Shown here: piece by piece, positions 31,469 to 43,099 of the stretch
Position numbering within the stretch: position 1 is the first letter of the stretch
Layout: every line of letters begins with the position of its first letter
DNA from: Heterocephalus glaber
Lineage: Eukaryota; Chordata; Mammalia; Rodentia; Bathyergidae
NCBI RefSeq assembly: GCF_000247695.1
Contig: NW_004624804.1
Span: 8,546,339 to 8,610,338, forward strand
DNA length: 64,000 nucleotides
Direction of reading: 5' to 3'
Made by a program: the position numbers and the translations under genes
The notes under the pieces: generated by a model
What the model was told of the DNA's origin: nothing
Seen by the model: only the letters and a program-made list of their open reading frames with translations
The model's database searches: none

Positions 31469-31495
31469 AAACTGTGGGCCAAAAACAAAAACAAG
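30290..31495 (+). mobile_element. L1 ORF2 C-terminus, 3' UTR and tail
   Basis: It runs from IQKWVSKMKRHFSDKELETA through LVQPLWKSV and VPFDPAIPLL (with stops), then the 3' UTR (30880-31340), ending in aatgtaccaataaagg and an A-rich tail (31436-31495) before the 19-bp repeat. Confidence 0.8.
31218..31430. mobile_element. Two opposed ID SINEs in the L1 tail
   Basis: A plus-strand ID (31218-31316) and a minus-strand ID (31338-31420). The second is flanked by the perfect repeat ccaataaagg at 31328-31337 and 31421-31430. Confidence 0.85.
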
Positions 31496-31789
31496 AACAA
31501 AAGAGTAAATTGTGAAGGTAATGATTTTGTCATATACTCAAAATATATTTTTTTATAGTAACCTGCACAAATTTAGACCCAGGATGGGTACTACCTTACT
31601 GAGCCCAAAGGAAGTTAATCTCATGAAAACTTTGTATGAAATAAAAGATAGATAATAGGAATAAGAAGGAAAAAAATAGGTATTATAATCCAGTGCAGAG
31701 AACATATCTAAAAGTGTATCTTGATTTAGTACAATTGTCTTACATGTTTTATATGTTGTTTGGCCTATTAGCCTGGTTTTCAATCTGTT

Positions 31790-32056
31790 CATATGATAAT
31801 TAACGTTATACAGTTTTATAGGATAAATAAATGACTCAGATGCTGGAAAAATCAAAGGTGGTGGGGGCAGGGATTTAGCTCAGTGGCACTGTGCCTGCCT
31901 TGCAAGCACAAGGTTTTGAATTCAATCCTCAGTATCAATAAATAAATAAATGGAGGTGAAGGGGGAGGGAGAAGGAAATTGAAATGTTATGTACATAGAC
32001 CAATCCCCTATGGTGAATTAAATTACTGTGTACTGAAAACAGGTACTAAGAAAAGA
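31790..32056 (+). mobile_element. L1 3' end variant with ID
   Basis: 31951-32056 resembles the L1 terminus at 21740-21890 (atgttatgtacatagacc). A plus-strand ID sits at 31860-31950. The left boundary is uncertain. Confidence 0.55.
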
Positions 32057-32076
32057 AAGAAAAGGAAAGAAAAAAG

Positions 32077-32319
32077 AAGCTGGGTGTGGTGATGCATGCC
32101 TGTAACCCTAGCACTTAGAAGGCTGAGGCAGGATGATTTCTGTGAGTTAGAGGCCAGCCTGGGCTACATAAGTGAGTTCAAGGCCAGCCTGAATTACAGA
32201 GTGAGACCCTGTCTCAAAAAAACCAAAAGGAGGGCTGGGGATTTAGCTCAGTGGTTTTGCTGCCTGCTGCGCAAGCACAAGGACCTGAGTTCAATCCTCA
32301 GTACCAAAAAAAAAAAACT
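32077..32319 (+). mobile_element. B1 SINE and ID SINE
   Basis: A B1 (32077-32225) with the duplicated ttcaaggccagcctgaatta segment, followed by an ID (32231-32319). Confidence 0.8.
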
Positions 32320-32539
32320 AGAAGGAAAAAAAACAAAAAAGAAAAGAAAGAAAATCTTCAGGAAGGACTGTAGTGACAAAGGTCAGCCAAAAATATTACA
32401 GTAATTCAGTCAAGAGGAAAATACCACTATTTGAGCTCTTGATGAGACAAAATTCAAATTCTTTCTGAGATTAAGGATGACCAAGCACAGAAACCAGGAA
32501 AGGAAAAGAGGTTTTTTTAAAAAAAACAGACTTTATTTT

Positions 32540-32778
32540 TTATTTATTTATACATTTGTGGTACTGGGGATTGAACTCCGGTCCTTGCGCTCGAGCAGCA
32601 GGCTTCGAAACCACTGGGCTAAATCCCCGGCCCAAGAGATGATTTTTGTACAGATTTCCTCCTGGACTCTTAGGGTCATGATAGCAAAATAAAGGGCGGG
32701 GATTTAGCTCAGTGGTGCCACCGCCTGCCTCACAAGCACAAGGTCCTGAGTTCTATCCCTGATACCAAAAAAAAAAAA
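32540..32778. mobile_element. Two ID SINEs, opposite strands
   Basis: A minus-strand ID (32540-32633) and a plus-strand ID (32694-32778). Confidence 0.8.
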
Positions 32779-32879
32779 AGACAGGGACCCTTATGACCCT
32801 TATGGAATGAAAGACATGGATTTATGCATTTTACTTCATGACCCATTGTCCACTACAGCAGATGTGTCTTTTCCCTATC

Positions 32880-33510
32880 CTCCTGTCAAGCAAAGGGTTA
32901 ACATAATGAAAGCCAGTAAATACATGTGTCTGCTATGTGAACTCGGCTGTGTACCATTTCTTACAAGGAGGGGCTAGCTACTCTCCACTTGGGAAAGAAA
33001 TGTTATTTACAGGCAGCCTTGAGTGTGCTGTCAGTGTGTGTGTCCTTGGGATGATCCTTCCAGCTGCACAAGCCTGTTGGCACCAAGTCACTTCTGCCTG
33101 AACACAGTAGGTAAGAAACTAACATTTTCTTTGTCACTTACTAAAGGCTCTGTCTCATGCAAGATCCTTCATCTTTGGTGCTGTGTCCTGCCTCATCATG
33201 TGGTAATATATTATCTGGTTGTGCTCATATTTGCTCTTTTATAATAAAACTTTCATGTTTTTAAAATCATTATTTGGTTCTTCTCTGTTTGTGTGGATCT
33301 GAATCTCAAATTTCTGTGGCCACACCCTATATGTGGCTCATTGCTGCTACACCTCCTTGCTAATGATGTGTGGACTATGCCTCCCCTTAATCCCATAGAC
33401 TTACTGCAAGGACCAGGTGGACTACAACAGTGGAGCCATTATGATTCCAAGAGTGACAATGGCTACTAATCCATATCCTGTACAGGGAGAATCGCCCCCT
33501 ACAACACAAG
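32880..33510 (+). mobile_element. Candidate LTR
   Basis: The stretch ctcttttataataaaactttc resembles a TATA/polyadenylation region. The sequence ends in gccccctacaaca, like a retroviral U5 end. No matching target duplication was found, so family and limits are open. Confidence 0.35.
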
Positions 33511-33687
33511 GTAAAAGTCTCAAAAAAAACCACAGTCATGATCCAATGGAAAGTTAACAAACCTTAGCCCAATATGTCCATATCATCATCACTTCAGATT
33601 GAGGAAATTTTATCCTCTATACAATTTCAATTGTAATCCAGCAGGTTCTGTCACAGTCTCCCCTTTTGGAGTCAGAGAAGTAAAAAG

Positions 33688-34383
33688 TACAGTGGACCCT
33701 TGACTTATGAACTCATTTTGTTCATGAGGGCTGATTGTAATTCAAGTCGGTCAATTGCCTTCAAAGTCTCTCTCCTGTATAATTTTAGGCCACACTTTCT
33801 TCCAGGCAGATCTCAGTGTTTAAGAGAGACACTGTCCCAGGATTTCTCAATTAGCCCCACACAGCAAAGGATGCTGTAATGTTCCTTCCAGAACTCTTTA
33901 AGGACTGTGTCTGTGACCATCTGGAAACACAAGTGGCTAGCATTCTAGGGTAATAACTCAAGACTTTGGTGGTAAGTTAAAACTAAAAAAATTCTGCAAT
34001 AAGGACTGAAACGTATAATGGATGTTGGGAAATGGGAAGAAAGTGTTCAAATGGGAAGGGGAACAAGGAAGGAGGGAGGGAGAACGGAAGAAAAGGACAA
34101 GAAAAAAAGTGAAAATAGAAGAAAAAAATGGAGGGGGCTGGGGATTTAGCTCAGTAGTTCCGCCGCCTGCCTCCCAAGCACAAGGTCCCAAGTTCAATCC
34201 CTGGTACCAAAAAAAAAAAGAAGGAAAAATGGAAACAAAGCTTCTGTACATAGGGAGGGGAGGGGGCTTGAGGGAGGGTGTGGGGTAAAATAAAATAAAA
34301 GAAAAAATTTAAAAACCTAAAATTCTGATTGTAACCCAAGTTGTTTTTATGTCAGGCCAGTCATAACTCGAGGGTATGCTATA
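33688..34383. mobile_element. Tigger-like DNA transposon relic with TA target
   Basis: The ends cagtggacccttgacttatga (33690) and its diverged inverse (tcataactcgagggtatgcta, ending 34381) form terminal inverted repeats, with TA on both sides. An L1 3' UTR splits it. Confidence 0.5.
33983..34327 (+). mobile_element. L1 3' UTR with ID, inside the DNA transposon
   Basis: An L1 3' UTR (33997-34314) between ctaaaaaaattctg and cctaaaattctg. A plus-strand ID occupies 34134-34219. Confidence 0.7.
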
Positions 34384-34515
34384 CAAAGGGGTTTTTTGTG
34401 TGAATGACACTAGAGTAACTGTGTTTGTTGGCTGGTCATTATCAAAAGTGAAGAAAATTCTTATGGAGGTTTTATAGTTTGGAGGAGTGTTGAAAGGGAT
34501 TGTTGTTGTTCTGGT

Positions 34516-34732
34516 TTTTTGACAGAGGTTCTTTTTTTATATATGTATTTTTTTGGTACTAGGGATGAAACTCGGGACCTTGTGCTTGCGAGGCAGGTGG
34601 TGGAACCAGTGAGCTAAATCCCCAGCTCTTGACATAGGTTCTTACCATATAGCCCAAGCTGTCTTGAACTCACCATCTTCTTGTCTCTGCTGCCTGACTG
34701 CTGGGATTACAAGTATATATCACCATGCCTGT
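34516..34732 (-). mobile_element. B1 SINE split by an ID
   Basis: A minus-strand B1 is interrupted after tttttgacagaggttctt by a minus-strand ID (34549-34628) and resumes at cttgacataggttctt, the duplicated target. Confidence 0.8.
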
Positions 34733-34920
34733 TCCCCTTCGAGAGTCTTGAAAACAGAGGTCTTTTGATGGTTACATTTCTAAGAATGGGTCTCAGGTCC
34801 TTAGGAGATGCTCCTGAGCTTTATGAAAGATCCATGTTTACTATTAGAAGCCCTTTTTTTGTGATGAGTGCTCGGCAGATGACTGTGACCCATGCAACAA
34901 AGGCTCAGTTTTGTACTTTT

Positions 34921-35055
34921 AGAAGCACAGCTTTCAGGGCCGGGGATTTAGCTCAGTGGTTTCGTCGCCTGCTGCATAAGCACAAGGGCCCAAGTTTGAT
35001 CCCCAGTACCCTCCCCAAAAATAAATAAATAAATAAAAAGAAGCATGGCTTTCAG
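34921..35055 (+). mobile_element. ID SINE with TSD
   Basis: An ID flanked by agaagcacagctttcag (34921-34937) and agaagcatggctttcag (35039-35055), 15 of 17 identical. Confidence 0.85.
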
Positions 35056-35159
35056 ACACATTACTTTCAGAGGCATGTACTTCCAGAAGCTCTTAGAAGC
35101 TCTTAGAGTGTGCCTCCATTACTGATTGATAAGCAATATGTCTTCTCCTTTTAGTATAT

Positions 35160-35553
35160 TGTGTTATGGTTTATATCTAGATGTCCCCCTAAAGTCTCAT
35201 GGACTCATAGGTGGGGCTTTTGGGAGGTGACTGGATCATGGGTGTATGATACTCATCACTGATGGATTTATAGCTGGGTGTGATGTTGGGAGGTAGGAAG
35301 AGGTGGGTCACTGTGGGTGTGGCCTGGAAGGGTCCATCTCCCTCCCCCTTCCTCGATCCTTCTCTGCTTCCAGCCTGCCCTGCTGTGAGCTGTTTCTCTT
35401 CTGCTGTGCCCCTCTGCCATGTGCCTTGCCTTGAAACCAGTCAACTATGTACTGAAATCTCTACAAACTGTGGCTACAATAAATCTTTCCTCTGTTAACT
35501 TGTGGATTTTAAGTATCACGTCCCAGTGATGAAGAAAATAACTAAGACTGTAA
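35160..35553 (+). mobile_element. ERVL-MaLR type LTR
   Basis: It begins tgttatggtttatatctaga, passes ggtgactggatcatgggtg, and has aataaatctttcctctgtta before a tail resembling the family's gacggactaagac end. This is the layout of MLT/MST-type LTRs. Confidence 0.6.
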
Positions 35554-35559
35554 ACTCTA

Positions 35560-36010
35560 ACTTTGTTTGGGAAACCATTCCTCTTCATTCTCAGCCATAT
35601 GATTTGGGTGGGAGTGATTCTAGATTTACTCTCAAATGTTTCAACTTGTTTTATTCAATCAGCATATTCCAGGCCTCTGGCCCCAGGGATTAGTTCAGAG
35701 ACTGACAACTAATTCAACCAGTGACAGGGAATACTGGACCCCTTAGAAAAAAGAAGCTTGCTCTCTTCCTTGTAGGGTACTGGGAAAGATTCTCTTCCCC
35801 TGTGTAACATGGTGGGAGGGTGTGTGCCATTTTTGCATCCGTTAGGAGGGAATCCAGAGCTGCCTGGATGTGGGTAGGGTGGGATGCCAAGAACTGAGGC
35901 AGAGCCAAAAGCAGAAGGGAACCAGGGCGCCTCCTGAGTGTTTAGCCAGGGAATGGGGCCTTGTCTCAGGTTTCTGGAGTGTTTGGTCACATGATCTGAT
36001 AGTTTTTGTG
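35560..36010. other. Non-repetitive intergenic sequence
   Basis: Nothing recognised. Confidence 0.4.
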
Positions 36011-36011
36011 T

Positions 36012-36333
36012 GTATGTGTTGCTGGAGATTGAACCCAGGGCCTCACACATGAGCTATACTTCCAGCTCCACCAACAGATCCTTTTGTTTAAACCAGCAAT
36101 GTGTTGGGTTTTCTGTTACTTGCACCTAAAAGTGTCCTGATACAGTTGTGAAGGAAGAGAACAGAATGTGATTGTGTCAAAAGGAGACACAAGTCAAAGA
36201 CATTTTTACTGTTCAGACAAAAGAGGAGCCAGCAGAGGGCCAGGGATTTAGTTCAGTGGCACCAAATATGCCTGGCAAGTGCAAGGTTCTGAGTTCAATT
36301 CCCAATATATAAAAAAAAAGAGGAGCCAGCAGA
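36012..36333. mobile_element. tRNA-SINE fragment and ID with TSD
   Basis: 36012-36069 is a minus-strand tRNA-SINE head. An ID at 36237-36317 is flanked by the perfect repeat aagaggagccagcaga at 36221-36236 and 36318-36333. Confidence 0.8.
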
Positions 36334-36506
36334 AAGACATTGAAGACACAGAAAAAAAAGCAATAATCAATATAGTAATGTTTCTGAGAAATAGAAATAG
36401 CAGAATATAGGACACAGGAGGAGCTTTAGGAAGAAGATAATGCCCACCAGCAACTGAGTCAAAGTAGACAGTCAGTACCTATTTGTCCAATGAATATATT
36501 AGTGAC

Positions 36507-36537
36507 TTGAGATCTTTTTTTTTTTTTTTGAGATCTT
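36507..36537. repeat. Poly(T)-only insertion with TSD
   Basis: A T run lies between two copies of ttgagatctt (36507-36516 and 36528-36537), with no element body. Confidence 0.55.
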
Positions 36538-36559
36538 CTGAAAACTCATTTTTTGAATA

Positions 36560-36752
36560 CTTTTTTGGTATGAGGAGTAAACCCAGTGTCTTCACACTGA
36601 GCTGCGTTCCCAGACCTCTTTTTTGTTTTTTATATTAAGGCAGAGTCTTGCTAAACTGCTAAATTGCCCAGGCTGGGGTTACAACTTACAATCCTCCTGC
36701 CTCAGCCTCCCTAAGTGTTGGGATTACAGTTGTGTGTGCCCCCGCACCTCAC
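36560..36752 (-). mobile_element. B1+ID dimer SINE
   Basis: A minus-strand dimer with the ID half (36560-36620) and B1 half (gctaaactgctaaattgccc to cccgcacctca). Confidence 0.65.
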
Positions 36753-36759
36753 TTCAGAC

Positions 36760-37115
36760 TTTACCTTTTAATATGCTCCCAGATACTTCTCACTGAACAT
36801 CAAGCACCACTGAATCACTGAATCCATGTAAACATGGATTGTGTCTTATGCACCTTTGTTTCTACACCAACTAGCTCAGTGGCTTTACGCAAAAAGCCAG
36901 GTTACTCAATTGACTCATGATATTTATAAATTGGGGAATACCACATTGTTAAGTAAGCCCATAAATTTGGTTTTTTGATAAAGAATTTAAATTGTGAAAT
37001 TCCCTGTGGTAGTGCTTCTGAGTGCATCAGAATCAGCTTCGATATATATGTCTCAAGTAATGAGCAATTAGTCATACTCAAGAGTCAAAGTTGGCAAATA
37101 ATTAACTTAAAAATA
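36760..37115. other. Non-repetitive intergenic sequence
   Basis: Nothing recognised. Confidence 0.4.
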
Positions 37116-37120
37116 ATTTT

Positions 37121-37358
37121 AGCCAGTGTTGGCGACTCATGACTGTAATCCCAGCTACTTGGGAAGCTGGGGCAGGATGACAACAAGTTCAAGGCCAGTC
37201 TGGGCAACTTAAATTTTTGTGTTTTTTTTTGTACCGGGGATCAAACTTGGGACCTTGTGCTTTCCAGGCAGGTGGAGGGACCACTGAGCTAAATCCCTGG
37301 CCCTGGGCAACTTAGTTTCTTAAGGAGACCCTGTCTCAAAGTAAAAAATAAAAAAAGG
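37121..37358 (+). mobile_element. SINE split by a minus-strand ID
   Basis: A plus-strand B1-type element is interrupted by an ID on the minus strand (about 37218-37303). The perfect 11-bp repeat tgggcaactta flanks it at 37201-37211 and 37304-37314. Confidence 0.85.
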
Positions 37359-37366
37359 CTGTCTTA

Positions 37367-37735
37367 GTTACTTTTCTCTGGTTGCTGAGACAAAATATTC
37401 GACACCCAAAGTTAAAGGGGAAAAGGGTTATTTAGCTCACAGTTTGTAGAGGTTTCAGTCCATAACTGGCTGGCTCCAAGGCAGGATGGCTTGGCAGAGG
37501 AGAGAAACAATCCATGGTGCCCACAGGGTAGCAAAGAAAGGGTCCTTAAGGGAGTCTTCCAGCCCCTTTTATCACAGGCAGACTACTTAGGACTGATAGC
37601 ACTCATGCCCTTAATCCTAGTGCCCTCAGCCCTAGCCCCACCATGAATCAATCACACAGTCTAGAGTCAGCCACCTAGAGAAAGCACGAGGCTTTGGGGG
37701 AAACATCTAAACCCAAGGCAAAACAGAATACATCT
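37367..37735 (+). mobile_element. Rodent ERVL-type LTR
   Basis: It starts tgtcttagttacttttctct and continues with tgctgagacaaaatattcgac and ggttatttagctcacagttt, like MT/MaLR-related rodent LTRs. No internal sequence is present. Confidence 0.5.
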
Positions 37736-37738
37736 CAA

Positions 37739-38613
37739 TCTGAAGGCCCCCAGGTTCAGTCTCCAGCACCACAAAAGCAAACAAAGGCCTTCAGTTCAAT
37801 CTCCAGCATGGGGATGTAGCTCAGAGGTAGTACAATTTTGGGTTAAAATCTCCAATAGCCCTAAAAAACCACAAAAATGAAAGACATAATGTTATCTCTA
37901 TGATGACAACCCTTTCCTCAGGTACAGTGGGCATTTGAGGGTGTGTGCTGAGCTGGAGGGGAAGGTTATGAACTGTGGAAGGCAGAGGAAGGACTGATCT
38001 CACAGCATCTTAAAATCAGGTCCCATTTCCGGGGAAGAAGCAACTGAATAAATGAAGCCCAGGTTTCCGAGCAGTATGCACTCCCCTTGAACAACACAGC
38101 CACAGAGCCTAGGACCGGGGAGGGAGATACTCCCTTGAGATTCTAGTGTTTTCTCAAGTTCCCTTGCCCCGAACCCAGGTCAGTCTAATGCAGTGACTCT
38201 GTCCCAGGATAGCACCGGTTGTATCATCCTGTTTGGAGTTTGTCTACATGCTCCCTAAAAGGTCTGGAATCATATAGCACGGACTAGTTGCAGGAGTTAC
38301 CCTTGGGAATGAGACTAAGAAAAAAGAGGGTGAGTGAAGGCTTCTTCTTTCCTTTATGTATTTCTGGATTTGAGTTTCTCATTTACTGTGACATGTATTA
38401 ATTTTGTACTTGAAAAGATAAGTCTTCTGGGTTTGTAGCTTAATAGCAGAGTAATTGCCCAGCATGCATGAAGCCCTGGGTTGAGTTTCCCAGGACCAGC
38501 GGGGAAAAGATAAGTTTTAACTCAGGCTAGGCTTGTAGTTCAGCGGCAGAGCACTTGTATGTGGGGTCTGGATTCAATTCCCAGAACCACAAAATATAAA
38601 ATAAAATAAATAA
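37739..38613. mobile_element. Old tRNA-type SINE remnants
   Basis: Partial ID-like copies lie at 37739-37876 (two fragments), 38430-38503 and 38527-38613, recognisable by gtagctcagaggtag-type box A and ttcaattcccag-type box B. The stretch 37880-38425 between them shows nothing else. Confidence 0.55.
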
Positions 38614-38864
38614 CTAAAGAGCTGGGAAAGAGTTCTTAAGACACACCCAACATGTCCCCCCAATTCTCCAAATTACCCTTGACTCAAAGGAATAGCACCT
38701 AGAAATGTGTGTGGCACTTGCATGGGTACAAAATATGTCAAAGGAATAAGAACCTAGAAAACACATTGAAAGAAAATAGCTGCAAGCCTTGTCCTCAATG
38801 CTGCAGGAACTTACTTTCTTCATCTTTTCTTTTTCCTCTTTTCTTTCTTCCCTTTTTAAAAAAA

Positions 38865-39178
38865 AGTCAGATGCAGTGATACACGCCTCTAATTCCTGCT
38901 ACTCTGTCCGTCCACTCCCCACCCTGGAATCAAACTCAGGACCTTGCGCTTGCAAGGCAGGCACCATGCCACTGAGCTAAATCCCCAGTCCATAATTCCT
39001 GCTACTCTGGGGGCTGAGGCAGGAGGATGGAGAGCTCAAGGCCAGCCTGGGCAACTTAGTGAGACCCTGTTGCCCCCACCAAAAAAACAATGCCCATGGT
39101 TTAGGGATCAAGATCATGGTAGAACACTTGCCTACCATGTGCACGTGCAAGGTCCTCTGGTCCATATCTAGCACTGGG

Positions 39179-39183
<5 letters not shown>
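38865..39183 (+). mobile_element. B1+ID dimer split by an ID
   Basis: A plus-strand dimer interrupted by a minus-strand ID (38907-38992). The perfect 17-bp repeat taattcctgctactctg lies at 38890-38906 and 38993-39009. Confidence 0.9.

Positions 39184-39184
<1 letters not shown>

Positions 39185-39219
<35 letters not shown>
39185..39219. repeat. (CA)n microsatellite
   Basis: An uninterrupted CA run of about 35 bases at the tail of the dimer SINE. Confidence 0.95.
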
Positions 39220-39221
<2 letters not shown>

Positions 39222-39224
<3 letters not shown>

Positions 39225-41030
39225 GCAGCAAAGGGATTTGATGAAGCCGGCTTCTTGGAGTAATACTGGGAACCACACAAGATCACGTTGGGCAGGAAAA
39301 TGTGATTTCATCCACATCCTGAGGCCATAAGGGGTGATTTTAGGCTGAATAGTCACTAGTCCAAGGCAGGGAAGAAAGGGGGCCATGGAAGAAAAGCACA
39401 GTTTGACACTGAGGAGAACCCTGCTCAGTCTTTCCTCTCTTCTCAAACTCTGGCTGCCCTGTTCATTGCTGAAGGGTGATCAGGCTCGGGTGAGGCAAAA
39501 GCAAAGAGGATGAACTGTAAGGTCCACAGGCGATTTACCACAAGCATGTCTGACAGGAACCTTTGCACCAGTTAGGCAGTACAGTCTCAGGAGGGACAAC
39601 CTCCTTGGTTTAGGGAGCTACTGGGGAAACAGGGGCTTCAGAGCAGATTTGGAGGCTGCAAAGTGGTATTTTCTCTCAACTCTGAAGCCTAGCCTGCCAC
39701 CCATCCCTGGGCTCCAGGAGGGTAAGGCCAGGTTGATGGACTGGACATGACACATTCTCCTCCAGTACTGTGAACACACTGGGAGATGCTTCCCTCTCCA
39801 GACTCCCTTCTGGCTTCGTCTTTTTACTTCCAGTCCTGTTCTGACCACCTTTACAATCTTCCACCTGTTTTACCCTAAAATTATTTCCAGTGAGCCTGGC
39901 TCTATTCCTTTGGATATGCAGTCTGTAGTTATCTGTCTATCAGACCAGGCAATGACATCAATTTGCTGATAGCAATTAAGAGGACTACTCTTAATTGATG
40001 GAGTCAGACTGGCTCCATCAATTACCAACTGTGTGACCTGAAGAGCCCTACTGCCTCCATTTCTGGATACACATACAGATGTGTTGTCCAGGAAGAAAAT
40101 ACTTGCTGCCCCAGCTGGTGACATTTAGCTCTCAAGGACTTCAGGATCTGGCTAAATCACAGATAGACCCCTTGCCCAAGGTCACACCCCTCCCAGGTGG
40201 CCTATATCTAATGACTTTATAGCAGTGCTATAAGAACTGGCCATTTTAACCTAATGTGGTAAAACTCTGATGGTCCATTTTAGCTTCACAATGCCCGTTT
40301 GGGAAGCTGACACTTATCAGGCCCATATTGGAGATCAGTTTCTTCACGCTCCCTCCCTGCCACTGTTGACAGTCCTAGTGACATTCACTAATTGATATCT
40401 TGCATACTAATCTCCATCTGAATCTCCTTCTTGGAGAATCCAACCAGCAACAGATGTAGCTAGAAGTGGCCTGAGAGAGCAAGGAAAATGAAATGATGTT
40501 TAGGAGCTGGGTCGCTTACCATCCAGACTCAAGGTGGTGGGACAATTGAATATTTCATTGCTGATGAATAGGGAGAGTGTGCTAGTGGAAGAAAATGTGC
40601 TAGCCTGGTGGGATGTATCAGGTATTTGAAAAACATGAGGCGTACAGTAATAAAAGTAGTGGAATTAAAAAAAATAAAAGCTAGTGGAATTGAATAGTTG
40701 CTACAGAAAGTCAAGTGTGAAAGCCAGAGGGCCTTCTTTGTTACATAAAAAGAGCTTTCCATTCATACAGCCTGAGGCCAAGGGAACCTGAGGTCAGAGA
40801 TAATCATCAGAGTAGCCTGAGCTGAAATAAAGTTAAACTCCCAGGCAAAGCAGACCTGTTAAGCCAAGGCCAGGACCTCAGCTGGGAAAAATTGGGATGA
40901 TGACATAGGGGATAGGAACGTTTGGCTAATGGTCCTAAAGATCTTAATTCTGATTCCCCTAAACTTTCTGAACCTGCATTCATGGCCTACCAACTAGCAC
41001 TCCCCTTTCTTTGTTACTGTTGTAGTGCTA
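39222..41030. other. Mainly non-repetitive sequence upstream of RTF1
   Basis: The longest SINE-poor stretch between the two promoters. A MIR-like piece (39995-40070, gtgtgacctgaagagcccta) and a 12-bp inverted repeat at 39992-40024 are the only structures noticed. No exon is recognisable. Confidence 0.45.
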
Positions 41031-41094
41031 CGAATGGGATGAGGGTCTTATGTATGCTAGGTTTGTGCTCCACTGCTAAGCTACATCCTGAGCC
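41031..41094 (-). mobile_element. tRNA-SINE fragment
   Basis: A minus-strand tRNA-type head with tatgtatgctaggtttgtgc and gctaagctacatcctgagcc. Confidence 0.5.
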
Positions 41095-41554
41095 TACCTT
41101 TCTTTAGACAATGCAGAGGCCTGTCTCCCTTGAGACTGCATGAGCCTCCACCTCCTACCACTGCTCAGAATTTACCCTTACCTCCTGGCCACCAAGCTTA
41201 CAACCAGGGTTAAGTCACTACATAACCCAGTGGACGGCATATTGGACCTCACAGAGGAAGGAGGGACTGCACCCAAAGAGTTCCAAGAACTAGTGAAACC
41301 TGCAATGGCAGGAGCTGGGAGAGAAGCAAAGAACTGCATTCTGAAGGGCTGAAGAAGACCACATCACAAAACTTAATAAGAGAGAGTTTATTAAATGCTA
41401 CCTGGTACCTTTCCTTCCCTCCCCAAACTAATCTCCAAATCTTGTGGGTTCCACCTTCCAAATTATTCAGAATCCATCCACTTCTCTGCATTTCCACTGC
41501 CTTCAATACAGGACACCATCATTTCTTGCTAAGACATCTGACAGCCCAAGTGAT

Positions 41555-42110
41555 TTCTTTGGCTTTAATCTCTCGCTCTTCTAATCCATTAGTCACAAGG
41601 CAGCTAGAGTAATCCTTTTAAAACATGAATCTAGCCAGGCATGGTGGCGCATGCCTGTAATCCCAGCAATTGAGAGGCTGAGGCAGGAGGATCACTGTGG
41701 ATTTCAAGGGCAGCCTGAGCTACACAGTGAATTCAAGACCAGCCTGAACTACACAGTGAGACCCTGTCTCAAAAAATTAAAACAAAACAAAACAAACACA
41801 TAAATCTAATCACATCGTCCCTGAATTTTAAATATCTAAATATTAAAAATTAAACTCCTTAATACAGCTTACTAGGCTCCGAATGATATGGCTGCCGTGT
41901 CTTCTTCAGCCTCATCCCTCACCCCACACCACACTGGCTGCTCCAGCTTCAATGACTTTGGTTCCCTGACTAAACATCAACTCGACGGTTTCTCTGGCTT
42001 GTTTTTCAGCGCGGAAGATCGAAGTTTCTCCATTATCTGTGAGCTTTTGGCCACGCTGTTCTCTGCTGGAACACCTTCCTTGCAGTCTTCTTTTGGGCAG
42101 CGCAGACGCA
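41555..42110 (+). mobile_element. L2 LINE fragment, interrupted by B1
   Basis: Phrases such as caaggcagctagagtaatcc, accacactggctgctccagc and gctggaacaccttccttgc follow the L2 3' region. A plus-strand B1 (41633-41792) splits it. The right end touches the RTF1 CpG island. Confidence 0.5.
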
Positions 42111-42154
42111 TTCTTACGGTCCCAGCTCAGCTGTCACTTGCACAACCCAAGTAG

Positions 42155-42871
<717 letters not shown>

Positions 42872-43099
42872 TGATGGGCCTCGGCCCGGGGGTCCCAGAG
42901 GGGCCGCGATCTGCTGGGCCGGCTCGGTGCGGCGGGCTCCAGGCCTGGAGATCCGGGCCCCGAAAGATAGGAAGTGTCGCCCGCCAACCGTGGAAGCTGG
43001 GAGGACTTGAAGGAGGTGCAGGGGTGAGCTGGGGCCGTGGGAGGGCGAGAGCTCAGAAGGTACCGACGCTGGGGATGAAGTTTTTCAGACTAGGGGTGT

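Larger units (their letters stand above)
17640..31514 (+). mobile_element. Full-length L1 locus with 19-bp TSD and nested insertions
   Basis: The perfect direct repeat aacaaaagagtaaattgtg occurs at 17640-17658 and 31496-31514. The first copy abuts an L1 5' UTR start and the second follows an L1 3' UTR with an A-rich tail, both plus strand. The interval reads in L1 order: 5' UTR, ORF1, ORF2, 3' UTR. It is interrupted by a second 5' UTR, a NEK5-L1 chimera, a ZCRB1-led insertion, many IDs, an assembly gap and an inverted L1 piece. ORF1 and ORF2 are broken, so the element is dead. Confidence 0.8.

Noticed and set aside
33690..33760. A conserved regulatory palindrome
   Set aside because: The symmetry is explained by the inverted ends of a DNA transposon.
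39168..39446. Frames with Cys-Val repeats near 39.2 kb as a protein
   Set aside because: They are translations of the (CA)n microsatellite.
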